The notes under the pieces are model-generated. The model saw only the letters and a program-made list of their open reading frames with translations, made no database searches and was not told the DNA's origin. From the NCBI GenBank assembly GCA_030530775.1, contig JAUMUG010000001.1, positions 570,098 to 634,097 on the forward strand: 64,000 bases of DNA, given 5' to 3'. This stretch comes from Lautropia sp. (GTDB lineage Bacteria > Pseudomonadota > Gammaproteobacteria > Burkholderiales > Burkholderiaceae_E). This document shows positions 54,716-64,000 of the stretch, in pieces. A program made the translations under genes and the position numbers. Every line of letters begins with the position of its first letter. Positions within the stretch are counted from its first letter, which is position 1.

Positions 54716-55099
54716 GGGCGAACGGCTCTCCGTGGTCGGCAGGTCAGGACAAGCTGTACCAGCGCAGCTGCCACTGCGCTGAAAGCAACTGATCGCAGGC
54801 AAACGATCCGGCTCCGCAGGCTGGCCACATCCGGTGCGCGGCCCACCCCTTCAGTTGCTGGAATGAACCGTCGGGGCGTCAGTCACACTGGCGCCTGGCC
54901 CTGCGTTCCCACAAATGGGTACAAAAAGTCTCGGTTCAAGCCGGGCGACACGATGCTTTACATCAGGGCGCTTCCTGGCTGCGCAGGGCACACCACGCCG
55001 CGCCGCGCGACAATGGGGACTATGCCAGAAAACGTCCGGGCGTGCCGACGAGTCCCCGGCAGACCCGGCCACACAGTCCCGCGTTTCCTTTGGCCTTGT
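54716..55099. other. Intergenic region between marC and DUF4870-like gene
   Basis: A 384-bp gap between two minus-strand genes. Short open frames on both strands lack motifs and ribosome-binding sites. Nothing recognisable was seen. Confidence 0.4.
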
Positions 55100-55750
55100 T
55101 CACTGCTGGTTCATCGAGGCATAAAGCGTCTGCGCACCGGTGGCGATGAACTGCACACCGACACAGATCAACAGAAAACCGCTCAGGCGGGTGACGACCT
55201 CGATACCGGTGCTGCCCAGCCGGGTGATGACACTGCGGGCGCTGCGCAGCAGCAGAAACTCGATGGTGCAGACGCCGGTCATGGCGAGCAGCACGGCCAG
55301 ATAGGACTGCACTTCATGTGCGAAGTCGTCGAGTTCGCGGATCTGGGTGGCCAGACCGATCACCACGGCGATGGAGCCGGGACCGGTGATGCCGGGCAAC
55401 GCCAGCGGAAAGAAGGCCGGGTTGCTGTATTGGGCCTTGGCCACTTCAGAAACTTCGGCACGGCCATAAAGCATGCCATAACCCAGTACACCGATGACCA
55501 TGCCACCGGCCACCCGCATCGCCCCGTAGGAAATGCCAAAGGCTTTCATGATCATGCTGCCGGCAAACAGACTGACGACCAGGATGCAGAAACAGTAGAG
55601 TGAGGCCGAGCTCGCCACCCGTCGTGCAGCCGGAGTATCCATCCCGTTGGTGACCGAGCTGAAGATCGGTAGCGTGGCCGGCGGATTGATGATGGTGATC
55701 AGGCTGATGAAGGAGCCGAGCAGAAAAGTCGTGAAGCTGTCACCGCGCAT
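55100..55750 (-). CDS. MarC-family membrane protein
   Basis: A 216-residue inner-membrane protein with six likely helices. MarC features are FISLITIINPPATLPIFSSVTNGM near the N-terminus, FGISYGAMRVAGGMVIGVLGYGML, and the ALPGITGPGSIAVVIGLA motif with conserved PGxxGPG glycines and proline. The family was once thought to confer antibiotic resistance, but its function is not established. It stands alone on the minus strand, with a long empty region upstream. Confidence 0.88.
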   Translation of the reverse strand: MRGDSFTTFLLGSFISLITIINPPATLPIFSSVTNGMDTPAARRVASSASLYCFCILVVSLFAGSMIMKAFGISYGAMRVAGGMVIGVLGYGMLYGRAEVSEVAKAQYSNPAFFPLALPGITGPGSIAVVIGLATQIRELDDFAHEVQSYLAVLLAMTGVCTIEFLLLRSARSVITRLGSTGIEVVTRLSGFLLICVGVQFIATGAQTLYASMNQQ

Positions 55751-56144
55751 GGGGTCTCCCTGGAAGCCTGGGCACTGGAAAGATCCCGGGCCGCAAAGCA
55801 GGCGTGTCGGCAGAAGCCGTGCGCCTGTGGCCTGTCGCGCGAAGCGACATGGATGGTGATGGGATCGGAGTCATGCCAAAGAAACTGCCCCGGTTCGAAC
55901 CCGGGGTGCTCATGATCCAGGCGAGTGTATCGGCTTGTGCCGCCACCGTGTGACTTCGGGATGACATCAGTCGGCTGGATACAACTGTGGCACTGGCCAT
56001 GGGGTCATGTGCCAGGGGAATACAGGTCCAAGAATACCGGCCACCGGCCCGCGGCCCTCTCGTCCAGCGATGCCCATCCCGGTCCGTCATTTCCGCTCCG
56101 TGTATCCCTGGGCTCACGTGGCCTGGAGATGGCTTGGGCAGCAG

Positions 56145-56200
56145 ATATCCACCGCTGTATCCACAGCCATTCCACAGCCATCTGCACAGACCTGTCCACA
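56145..56200 (+). repeat. Five CCACA-type units spaced 11-12 bp
   Basis: The units ATATCCACC, GTATCCACA, CATTCCACA, a GCACA variant, and TGTCCACA begin their core at 56149, 56161, 56172, 56184 and 56196. GTATCCACA matches 8 of 9 bases of the DnaA box TTATCCACA. All have one orientation and nearly one helical turn spacing, as in an iteron or operator array. Binding protein unknown. Confidence 0.55.
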
Positions 56201-56357
56201 GGCGCGCTGCTTCCGGATCGCATGCATTCGTTTGCGTCTTCGTCTGCACGGTATGAAACATACCTTCGGAATGATGAATTTTCGATTTCAAATGCATTCC
56301 AGGCAAGGAAGGGCTGGATAGAACCGTTTGGCACCGGCGGGCGTACCGTACCGACAT

Positions 56358-56381
56358 GAAAAAGGCAGGTCTGCGCCTGCC
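56358..56381 (-). terminator. Rho-independent terminator of the pnt operon
   Basis: On the minus strand GGCAGG/CCTGCC with a 6-nt loop is followed by T5. It lies about 90 nt past the pntB stop. Confidence 0.88.
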
Positions 56382-56471
56382 TTCGCTCTGTGCCGGAGCC
56401 GGATCGATCCGGCGGAACCGGCCTGCATCGCAAGCCCGGGTTCCGGCGCGCTGCCGGCTCATCGGAGCTGG

Positions 56472-57914
56472 TCATTCCACGGCTTTCACCATGTCTTCGA
56501 CCGTTTTCTTGGCATCGCCGAACACCATCATGGTCTTGGGCATATAGAACAACTCGTTGTCCAGACCCGCATAGCCGGATGCCATCGAGCGTTTGTTGAC
56601 GATGATCTGTGCTGCTTTGTAGGCATCCAGGATCGGCATGCCGGCGATCGGCGAGTTTGGATCCTTGGCTGCCGGGTTCACCACGTCGTTGGCACCCAGC
56701 ACCAGCACCACATCGGTCTCGCCGAAGTCGGGGTTGATGTCTTCCATTTCGAAGACTTGGTCGTAAGGCACTTCGGCTTCGGCCAGCAGCACATTCATGT
56801 GGCCGGGCATCCGGCCCGCAACCGGGTGGATGGCATAGCGGACCTGCACACCCTTTTCGATCAGCTTGTCGGTCAGCTCCTTCAGCGGGTGCTGGGCACG
56901 GGCCACGGCCAGACCATAACCCGGCACGATGATGACCGAGTCGGCATTGGCCAGCATGAAGGCGGCGTCATCGGCAGAGCCGGACTTGACCGGGCGCTGC
57001 TCCTGGCCACCGGCAGCCTGTGCGCTGTTCGGGTCGGTGCCGAAGCCGCCCAGCAGCACGTTGACGAAGGAGCGGTTCATGGCCTTGCACATGATGTAGG
57101 ACAGAATCGCGCCCGAGGAGCCCACCAGCGAACCGGCGATGATCAGCATCGGGTTGTTCAGCGAGAAACCGATACCGGCTGCTGCCCAGCCCGAGTAGCT
57201 GTTCAGCATCGACACCACCACCGGCATGTCGGCGCCGCCGATCGGGATGATGATCAGCACGCCCAGCACGAAGGCGATCAGCGTCATCAGCCAGAAGGGG
57301 GTCCAGCCCTGGGTGGCGGTGAACCAGATGCCGCAGGCCAGCATCACGATGGCCAGCACCAGGTTCAGCGCATGCTGGCCCGAGAAGACCACCGGGGCGC
57401 CCTGGAACAGCCGGAACTTGTATTTGCCCGACAGCTTACCGAAAGCGATGACCGAACCCGAGAAAGTGATGGCACCGACGAAGGTGCCGATGAACAGCTC
57501 GATCCGGTTGCCGACGGGGATCGGCTCGCCACGGCTGACGATGTTGAAGGCCCAGGGTTCGGCCACGCAGGCGACGGCGATGAAAACGGCCGACAGACCG
57601 ATCATCGAGTGCATGAAGGCGACCAGCTCGGGCATCTTGGTCATTTCCACCCGTTTGGCCATCACCGTACCGATGGAACCTCCGACCAGCAGACCGGTGA
57701 TCACCAAGGCGATGCCACCGCCATTGCCTTGCGTGCCCAGTTCATTCTGCAGCTTCAGGATCAGGGCGATCGTGGTGATCACCGCGATGGTCATACCCAC
57801 CATGCCGAAGACATTGCCACGGCGTGAGGTGGTCGGATGGGACAAGCCTTTCAGTGCCTGGATGAAGCAAACGGAGGCGACCAGATAAAGAAGGACGACG
57901 AGACTCAGACTCAT
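56472..57914 (-). CDS. pntB: NAD(P) transhydrogenase subunit beta
   Basis: A 480-residue subunit with nine or so membrane helices in the N-terminal half and the NADP-binding domain III at the end. Domain III shows [54 protein letters not shown] and [17 protein letters not shown], all diagnostic. The complex uses the proton gradient to reduce NADP with NADH. The ATG at 57914 has GGAG 8 nt upstream; a TTG at 57917 is an in-frame alternative. It lies 36 nt after pntAb and ends at a terminator. Confidence 0.95.
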   Translation of the reverse strand: MSLSLVVLLYLVASVCFIQALKGLSHPTTSRRGNVFGMVGMTIAVITTIALILKLQNELGTQGNGGGIALVITGLLVGGSIGTVMAKRVEMTKMPELVAFMHSMIGLSAVFIAVACVAEPWAFNIVSRGEPIPVGNRIELFIGTFVGAITFSGSVIAFGKLSGKYKFRLFQGAPVVFSGQHALNLVLAIVMLACGIWFTATQGWTPFWLMTLIAFVLGVLIIIPIGGADMPVVVSMLNSYSGWAAAGIGFSLNNPMLIIAGSLVGSSGAILSYIMCKAMNRSFVNVLLGGFGTDPNSAQAAGGQEQRPVKSGSADDAAFMLANADSVIIVPGYGLAVARAQHPLKELTDKLIEKGVQVRYAIHPVAGRMPGHMNVLLAEAEVPYDQVFEMEDINPDFGETDVVLVLGANDVVNPAAKDPNSPIAGMPILDAYKAAQIIVNKRSMASGYAGLDNELFYMPKTMMVFGDAKKTVEDMVKAVE

Positions 57915-57950
57915 CAAAAAACTCCAGCGCTTGAATTCAGAAAATCAGGA

Positions 57951-58265
57951 TCAGGAGGCGTCTGCCGCCTTGCGAGGCTCTTTCTTCTTGAACATTTCCA
58001 GCATCCTTCGCGTGACCAGGAAGCCGCCAAAGACATTGACGGCGGCCAATGCGACAGCCAGAAAGCCCATGAACTTGCCCAGGCCGGTATCGGTCAGTGC
58101 GGCGGCCAGCATGGCGCCGACGATGACGATGGCAGAGATGGCGTTGGTCACGGCCATCAGCGGGGTATGTAGCGCGGGCGTGACGTTCCAGACGACGTGA
58201 TAGCCGACATAGATCGCCAGCACGAGAATGATCAGATTGAGTATGGTTGGATTGACACTTTCCAT
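57951..58265 (-). CDS. pntAb: NAD(P) transhydrogenase subunit alpha part 2
   Basis: A 104-residue membrane subunit with three helices ([56 protein letters not shown]). It is the part that is fused to PntA in E. coli, including [22 protein letters not shown]. The start at 58265 has GGAGGA 6 nt upstream. Split alpha subunits are known from Rhodospirillum and many other bacteria. It lies between pntAa and pntB. Confidence 0.94.
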   Translation of the reverse strand: MESVNPTILNLIILVLAIYVGYHVVWNVTPALHTPLMAVTNAISAIVIVGAMLAAALTDTGLGKFMGFLAVALAAVNVFGGFLVTRRMLEMFKKKEPRKAADAS

Positions 58266-58358
58266 GGCGGTCCTCCGGGGCAATGGGCAGGTACGGAAAA
58301 GGGCTGTCGCCCGAAGGAGACAGCCGGTGCGGGCAGAACAAAGACGGAAGCGGATGAA

Positions 58359-59477
58359 TCAGGCGCCACGCAGTACTTTCTGGTCACTGGCGACCAGGCA
58401 GGCTTTGACGATGTCGTCTTCCAGATTGATGTGGAACTTCTGCTCGTCGTCGATGATCAGCTTCAGGAAATCGAGCACGTTGCGGGCATAGAGCGCCGAA
58501 GCGTCGGAGGCCACCAGCGCCGGCAGGTTGCCCACCCCGGCGATGCTGACACCATTGTGTTTGACGACGGTATCGGCCTTCGACAGCTCGCAGTTGCCAC
58601 CCTGTTCGACCGCCATATCGACGATGACCGAGCCGGGGCGCATCGATTCGACCATCTCCCGTGTCACCAGCGTCGGTGCACGGCGGCCCGGGATCAGTGC
58701 GGTGGTGATCACCACATCGGCCTGGCGGATGCGCTCGGCGACGGCCTTGGCCTGCCGCTCCAGCCACGAGGCCGGCATCGGTTTGGCATAACCGCCCACG
58801 CCGGCGGCCGCTTCGCGTTCCTCATCGGTTTCGTAGGGTACTTCGATGAACTTGGCGCCCAGCGATTCGATCTGTTCCTTGACGGCTGGACGGACGTCGG
58901 ACGCCTCGATCACGGCACCCAGACGTTTGGCGGTGGCGATGGCCTGTAGACCCGCCACCCCAGCGCCCAGAATCACCACGCGGGCCGCCTTGGCTGTGCC
59001 GGCCGCGGTCATCATCATAGGGAAGAAGCGCTGATACAGGTTGGCGGCCACCAGCACCGCCTTGTAGCCGGCGATGTTGGCCTGTGACGACAGTACATCG
59101 AGGCTCTGGGCACGGGTGGTGCGGGGGGCTGCCTCCAGCGCGAAAGCATGGACGCCGGCCTTGGCCAGCTTCTCCAGACCTTCGGCATCAAAGGGGTTCA
59201 ACATGCCGAGCAGCACGCTGCCGGATTTCAATTGAGCCACCTCATCATCCATCGGCGCACGCACCTTGGCGACCAGTTCGGCACCGAACGCCTCTTTGGC
59301 CGATACCAGGGTTGCACCGGCTTCGGTATAGGCGGCGTCCGGAATGTCGGCGCCAGTGCCTGCGTTGCGTTCAACCAGTACTTCATGGCCTGCCTTCACC
59401 AGCTTCTTGATGGTTTCTGGGGTGGCAGCGACACGAGTTTCACCTGGCCGACGCTCTCTGGGGATCCCGATTTTCAT
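58359..59477 (-). CDS. pntAa: NAD(P) transhydrogenase subunit alpha part 1
   Basis: A 372-residue soluble NAD-binding domain I, related to alanine dehydrogenase. The start is [20 protein letters not shown]. The Rossmann motif is [22 protein letters not shown] followed by [20 protein letters not shown]. Later, [22 protein letters not shown] and [16 protein letters not shown] complete the pattern. It heads the pntAa-pntAb-pntB operon. Only 53 bp separate its start from mnmA on the other strand, so their promoters must interleave. Confidence 0.95.
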   Translation of the reverse strand: MKIGIPRERRPGETRVAATPETIKKLVKAGHEVLVERNAGTGADIPDAAYTEAGATLVSAKEAFGAELVAKVRAPMDDEVAQLKSGSVLLGMLNPFDAEGLEKLAKAGVHAFALEAAPRTTRAQSLDVLSSQANIAGYKAVLVAANLYQRFFPMMMTAAGTAKAARVVILGAGVAGLQAIATAKRLGAVIEASDVRPAVKEQIESLGAKFIEVPYETDEEREAAAGVGGYAKPMPASWLERQAKAVAERIRQADVVITTALIPGRRAPTLVTREMVESMRPGSVIVDMAVEQGGNCELSKADTVVKHNGVSIAGVGNLPALVASDASALYARNVLDFLKLIIDDEQKFHINLEDDIVKACLVASDQKVLRGA

Positions 59478-59530
59478 GTTCTCTGACCTTGGTTGACCTT
59501 GTTTGGTTATCGATTTTCTACAATGATGGC

Positions 59531-60697
59531 ATGAAAGTCGCTTTACCGGACGGCAAGGGCCGTCGAATCGTGGTCGGGTTATCCGGCGGTGTGGACTCTG
59601 CCGTCAGTGCCTGGCTGTTGAAGGAAGCCGGTTGGAACGTGCTCGGCCTCTTCATGAAGAATTGGGAGGACGATGATGACAGTCGGTATTGTGCCAGCCG
59701 ACAGGATTGGTTGGACGCCGCCAGCGTCGCGGATGTCATCGGTATCGACCTCGAAGCAGTCAATTTTGCCGCAGACTACCGGGAGAGGGTCTTCAAACTC
59801 TTCCTGGACGCTTACCAGTCGGGGCTGACACCGAACCCGGATGTGCTATGCAATGCCGAAATCAAATTCAAGGCATTTCTGGACCACGCCATCGAACTGG
59901 GGGCCGAGCACATCGCCACCGGGCACTATGCCGGCGTCCGTCAGGCGCAGGCAGGGAATTTCGAGCTGCTTCGTGGCGTCGATGCCAACAAGGATCAGAG
60001 CTACTTTCTGCATCGGCTCAACCAGCATCAGCTTTCGCATGTGGTGTTTCCGCTGGCGCAGTTCACCAAGCCGCGGGTACGTGAGATCGCCCGGCGGCTC
60101 GGGTTGCCCAATGCCGCCAAGAAAGATTCCACCGGCATCTGCTTCATCGGCGAGCGGCCGTTCCGTGAATTTCTGGCCCGTTACTTGCCGACCAGACCGG
60201 GGCCGATGCTCGATGACAGGGGAGTCGTCGTCGGGGAACACATCGGCCTGTCCTTCTATACCCTGGGGCAGCGCAAGGGCATCGGCATCGGTGGCCGGCG
60301 TGACAACACCGACGGCACGCCCTGGTTCGTGGCCGCCAAGGATCTGGCCAGCAACACGCTGACCGTGGTGCGCGGGCATGATCATCCATGGTTGCAATCC
60401 TCGACGCTGCTGGGCAGGGATGTTCACTGGATCGGTCCCGAGCTGGAGACCGGTCGGCACTACGGCGTCAAATGCCGCTATCGGCAACAGGATGCCGTCG
60501 GCTGGATCGAAGGTCCGGTGCCGCCCACCGGAGCGGGAGGAATGGTCCGGGTGGTTTTCCGGGATCCGCAATGGGCGGTCACGCCGGGGCAGTCTGCGGT
60601 TTTCTACGATGGCGAGGTCTGCCTGGGCGGTTGCCTGATAGCAGCCGGCGAAAGCCGCCGGTCTGGCACACCGGCCAGGGAAGCCGGCACAGCCTGA
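59531..60697 (+). CDS. mnmA: tRNA-specific 2-thiouridylase MnmA
   Basis: A 388-residue enzyme that thiolates U34 in tRNA-Lys, -Glu and -Gln. The ATP PP-loop is [17 protein letters not shown]. The two catalytic cysteines lie in [12 protein letters not shown] and [13 protein letters not shown]. Others are [19 protein letters not shown] and [14 protein letters not shown]. The ATG at 59531 ([12 protein letters not shown]) is chosen; a -10-like TACAAT ends only 7 nt before it, so the message may be leaderless. It is divergent from pntAa. Confidence 0.95.
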   Translation: MKVALPDGKGRRIVVGLSGGVDSAVSAWLLKEAGWNVLGLFMKNWEDDDDSRYCASRQDWLDAASVADVIGIDLEAVNFAADYRERVFKLFLDAYQSGLTPNPDVLCNAEIKFKAFLDHAIELGAEHIATGHYAGVRQAQAGNFELLRGVDANKDQSYFLHRLNQHQLSHVVFPLAQFTKPRVREIARRLGLPNAAKKDSTGICFIGERPFREFLARYLPTRPGPMLDDRGVVVGEHIGLSFYTLGQRKGIGIGGRRDNTDGTPWFVAAKDLASNTLTVVRGHDHPWLQSSTLLGRDVHWIGPELETGRHYGVKCRYRQQDAVGWIEGPVPPTGAGGMVRVVFRDPQWAVTPGQSAVFYDGEVCLGGCLIAAGESRRSGTPAREAGTA

Positions 60698-62461
<1,764 letters not shown>

Positions 62462-62478
62462 TGGATGGGCAGTAGCGC

Positions 62479-62516
62479 GCCGGATGGTGCGTGTTTTTTT
62501 GCACGTGCCTTCCGGC
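62479..62516 (+). terminator. Hairpin with T7 loop after purB
   Basis: A stem of about 15 bp (GCCGGA...TCCGGC outside, with two G-T pairs and one mismatch) has a T7 run in its loop rather than after the stem. It begins 18 nt after the purB stop, so it is probably the purB terminator or 3'-end stabiliser. Confidence 0.55.
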
Positions 62517-62662
62517 ATGATTGGACGAGAAGGCTGATGAGCGGTCGTTCCCGGAAGGCACGAGGAGCTTGTGAGAAGTCGATCTCTCCAGGTGCTGTTT
62601 GCATCGTCCTCATACCTGTACGTTCCTGATGGTAAGCGCGAGACTGGCCCTCTGCGCCGCGT

Positions 62663-62935
62663 TCAGTAGCGATAACGCCCTTGCAGGAAGATCACATGCT
62701 CTGCCGTGACCCGATAGACACAGCGATGTTCCTGGGTCACGCGACGCGACCACACGTCTCCGCCCAGATACTTCAGGGGTTCGGGCTTGCCGATGCCGTC
62801 AAACGGGTCGCGGAGGATGGCTTCAACCAGATCCAGCAGCCGCTTTGCCACACGCCGGTCGGTGTTCACCCAATGCCGAAGATCTTCGATGAAGTGGGGA
62901 TCGAAGATCGCAAGTCGTTCATGTCGCTTCGTCAT
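62663..62935 (-). CDS. yoeB: YoeB-family toxin (ribosome-dependent mRNA endonuclease)
   Basis: A 90-residue Txe/YoeB toxin that cleaves mRNA in the ribosomal A-site when free. The order of motifs matches E. coli YoeB (84 residues): LRHWVNTDRRVAKRLLDLVEAILRD-like helix, DPFDGIGKPEPLKYLGGDVW, SRRVTQEHRCVYRVT, which has catalytic Glu, Arg and His-type residues, and the C-terminal GRYRY. The start at 62935 overlaps the antitoxin gene by 17 bp; an upstream in-frame extension to 62962 is less likely. It appears intact. Confidence 0.88.
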   Translation of the reverse strand: MTKRHERLAIFDPHFIEDLRHWVNTDRRVAKRLLDLVEAILRDPFDGIGKPEPLKYLGGDVWSRRVTQEHRCVYRVTAEHVIFLQGRYRY

Positions 62936-63209
62936 AGCCGACTTCCCGGCGAAGCTGTCCAATGGTTTTGGCCGCTGCGCCGCTTGGCTGCTGGGAACGG
63001 TTCAGCGCTTCGAGCAAGCGTTTGGCATTGGCGGGAGACCGAAGCAGATGGGCGGTTTCCATCAGGGCGGAAAGCTCATCCGCTGCGATCATGGCAACTG
63101 CAGGGCGGTCACGTCTTTTGACGATGACGATCTCCTGATCGTCAGAAACGCGATTCATCAGGGATGCCAGATCGGCCCGGGCCTGGCTGTAGGTCGTTTC
63201 GATCGTCAT
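62919..63209 (-). CDS. yefM: YefM-family antitoxin
   Basis: A 96-residue Phd/YefM antitoxin. The N-terminal DNA-binding part is ETTYSQARADLASLMNRVSDDQEIVIVKRRDRPAVAMIAADEL, given here in two pieces: ETTYSQARADLASLMNRV and VIVKRRDRPAVAMIAADEL. A disordered toxin-binding tail contains ETAHLLRSPANAKRLLEAL. It precedes and overlaps yoeB, the usual order. The operator with paired TTGTACAA sequences lies 29-49 bp upstream, indicating autorepression. The start ATG at 63209 follows the family. Confidence 0.88.
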   Translation of the reverse strand: MTIETTYSQARADLASLMNRVSDDQEIVIVKRRDRPAVAMIAADELSALMETAHLLRSPANAKRLLEALNRSQQPSGAAAKTIGQLRREVGYDEAT

Positions 63210-63237
63210 GATTCCGGCCTCGAATGGCGTGCTGTAC

Positions 63238-63258
63238 TTGTACAAATATATTGTACAA
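63238..63258 (-). promoter_or_regulatory. YefM-YoeB operator: paired TTGTACAA palindromes
   Basis: Two identical 8-bp palindromes TTGTACAA at 63238-63245 and 63251-63258 are 13 bp centre to centre, in an AT-rich patch upstream of yefM. They contain TGTACA, the core known for YefM operators in E. coli, so this is the likely autoregulatory site. Confidence 0.8.
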
Positions 63259-63314
63259 CATCTTCCTGTTTCCAGAGTGCGGCGACGAATGGGTTCATAA
63301 TACGCTCCAGGCCG

Positions 63315-63611
63315 CCGTTTGAGCTCCGGCCGGGCACTGAGCGTGACACCTATCTGATTTTCGAGTACATCGCCTGTGTGCTGTCGGAGATCCCTGCGAC
63401 GCGGTACATCGACAGCGACGACATCGTGGCGCGGCTGAATCTGGTGACGATGCGCCACGAACAGGCGCAGACGCTGATCCTGCTGCGGCTTTTGCGTCGG
63501 TGCTTTGGCGAGCTGTCGCCGTCGATGCTGCAACGGATCCGTGCGGCTACACCGGCGCAGCTCGAAGCCGGACAGGAGGTTGGACGCCGACTCGTTGGAG
63601 GCCGTATTTGA
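63315..63611 (+). pseudogene. Remnant of an Rpn-family (DUF4351) nuclease gene
   Basis: An open frame encodes about 98 residues with no start codon in a proper place. RDTYLIFEYIACVLSEIPA and DSDDIVARLNLVTMRHE resemble the middle of recombination-promoting nuclease/transposase-like (Rpn/YhgA) proteins. LILLRLLRRCFGELSPSMLQR followed by IRAATPAQLEAG resembles the C-terminal DUF4351 domain. The N-terminal nuclease domain is missing and an internal segment seems deleted, so it is a decayed fragment. Assignment is by eye and moderate. Confidence 0.5.
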
Positions 63612-63635
63612 ACCTTCCAGAGCGTCGAGTGCCGA

Positions 63636-64000
63636 TCAGCGCACATGCTTCTCCGCAATCGCCACCACCTTGTCCACCCGGGTGGTGTAGCGCGGGTTGT
63701 CGGCCAGGTAGTCGGTGCTCATCCAGGTTTTGACGATTTCCTGGGCGATGGCCGAGCCGATGATCTTGCCGCCGAGGCACAGCACGTTGGTGTTGGAGTG
63801 TGAGCGGGCCAGGCCGGCGCAGAACGGGTCCTGGCAAACGGCGGCAAACACCTTTGGAATCTTGTTGGCGATCATCGCACTGCCATAGCCCACGCCGTCG
63901 ATGAAGATGCCGCGATCGGCCTTGCCCTCGCTCACGGCCAGCGATGCGGGGTAGATGAAATCGGGCAGGTCGCAGCCTTCGTCGGAATGCGGCCCGAAGT
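63636..64000 (-). CDS. RpiB/LacAB-family sugar-phosphate isomerase (N-terminus outside)
   Basis: The frame runs off the right edge; 121 residues are visible. The sequence DLPDFIYPASLAVSEGKADRG and then VLCLGGKIIGSAIAQEIV, with ANKIPKVFAAVCQDPFCAGLARSHSNTN, is that of the RpiB/LacA/LacB family, which isomerises ribose 5-phosphate or other sugar phosphates. The catalytic cysteine loop of RpiB (ICGTGIG) reads FIDGVGYG here, with Asp in place of Cys. Related variants use other residues, so the substrate may not be ribose 5-phosphate. I left the gene symbol blank for that reason. Confidence 0.82.
   Translation of the reverse strand, partial: FGPHSDEGCDLPDFIYPASLAVSEGKADRGIFIDGVGYGSAMIANKIPKVFAAVCQDPFCAGLARSHSNTNVLCLGGKIIGSAIAQEIVKTWMSTDYLADNPRYTTRVDKVVAIAEKHVR

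Larger units (their letters stand above)
55751..56471. other. Long intergenic region with hairpin and CCACA array
   Basis: A 721-bp gap between pntB and marC. It holds a T-arm-like hairpin (CCCCGG, 7-nt loop, CCGGGG at 55888-55906), the CCACA repeat array at 56145-56200, and the pnt terminator at 56358-56381. No gene was recognised. Confidence 0.5.

Noticed and set aside
55862..55920. A tRNA gene around the CCCCGG-TTCGAAC-CCGGGG hairpin
   Set aside because: The T-arm geometry is perfect, but no acceptor 5' strand, D-arm or anticodon arm occurs upstream; it is probably a chance hairpin.

Overview
This 64-kb window is a gene-dense, high-GC stretch of bacterial chromosome, most likely from a betaproteobacterium of the order Burkholderiales. 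That placement is an inference from GC-rich codon use and from gene content: heterotetrameric sarcosine oxidase, glcDEF, rdgC, creA, BaeSR-type and EnvZ/OmpR-type two-component systems, split-alpha transhydrogenase and short-form glgB. No rRNA, convincing tRNA, CRISPR array, prophage or complete insertion sequence is visible. Mobile traces are a 5' fragment of a group II intron (28556-28795) and a small accessory patch with a toxin-antitoxin pair and a nuclease remnant (62663-63611).

Layout: 0-6 kb holds the end of a cyclic-nucleotide-binding protein, a SIMPL-domain protein with an EnvZ/OmpR-like pair, a PmtA-like methyltransferase and an OmpA-like lipoprotein. 6-13.4 kb holds argE, a TSUP exporter, cysK, a lipoate ligase-like gene and two tandem BMP-family binding proteins without a transporter. 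13.5-20.5 kb holds an overlapping lldD-sbcB-glgB transcription unit, with a histone-H1-like tail on GlgB, and an FAD-linked D-lactate-type dehydrogenase divergent from lldD.

20.6-36.7 kb is the most coherent part: a creatinine catabolic island. Creatininase, an NCS1 permease and creatinase convert creatinine to creatine and then to sarcosine plus urea. SoxBDAG oxidises sarcosine to glycine while loading a C1 unit on tetrahydrofolate. GlyA and SdaA turn glycine into serine and pyruvate, and PurU releases formate to recycle tetrahydrofolate. Two GlxA/GbdR-type AraC regulators sit beside the creatinase and sarcosine oxidase operons. The glycine cleavage operon gcvHPT (45.0-49.7 kb) and the divergent glycolate oxidase operon glcDEF (50.1-54.2 kb) extend the C1/C2 theme.

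The rest is mostly housekeeping: a DUF1615 lipoprotein, baeSR, rdgC, sotB, creA, a small membrane protein, marC, pntAa-pntAb-pntB, mnmA and purB. After the toxin-antitoxin patch the window ends in a partial rpiB-like isomerase. Functions were assigned by recognising family motifs by eye; no database search was run.
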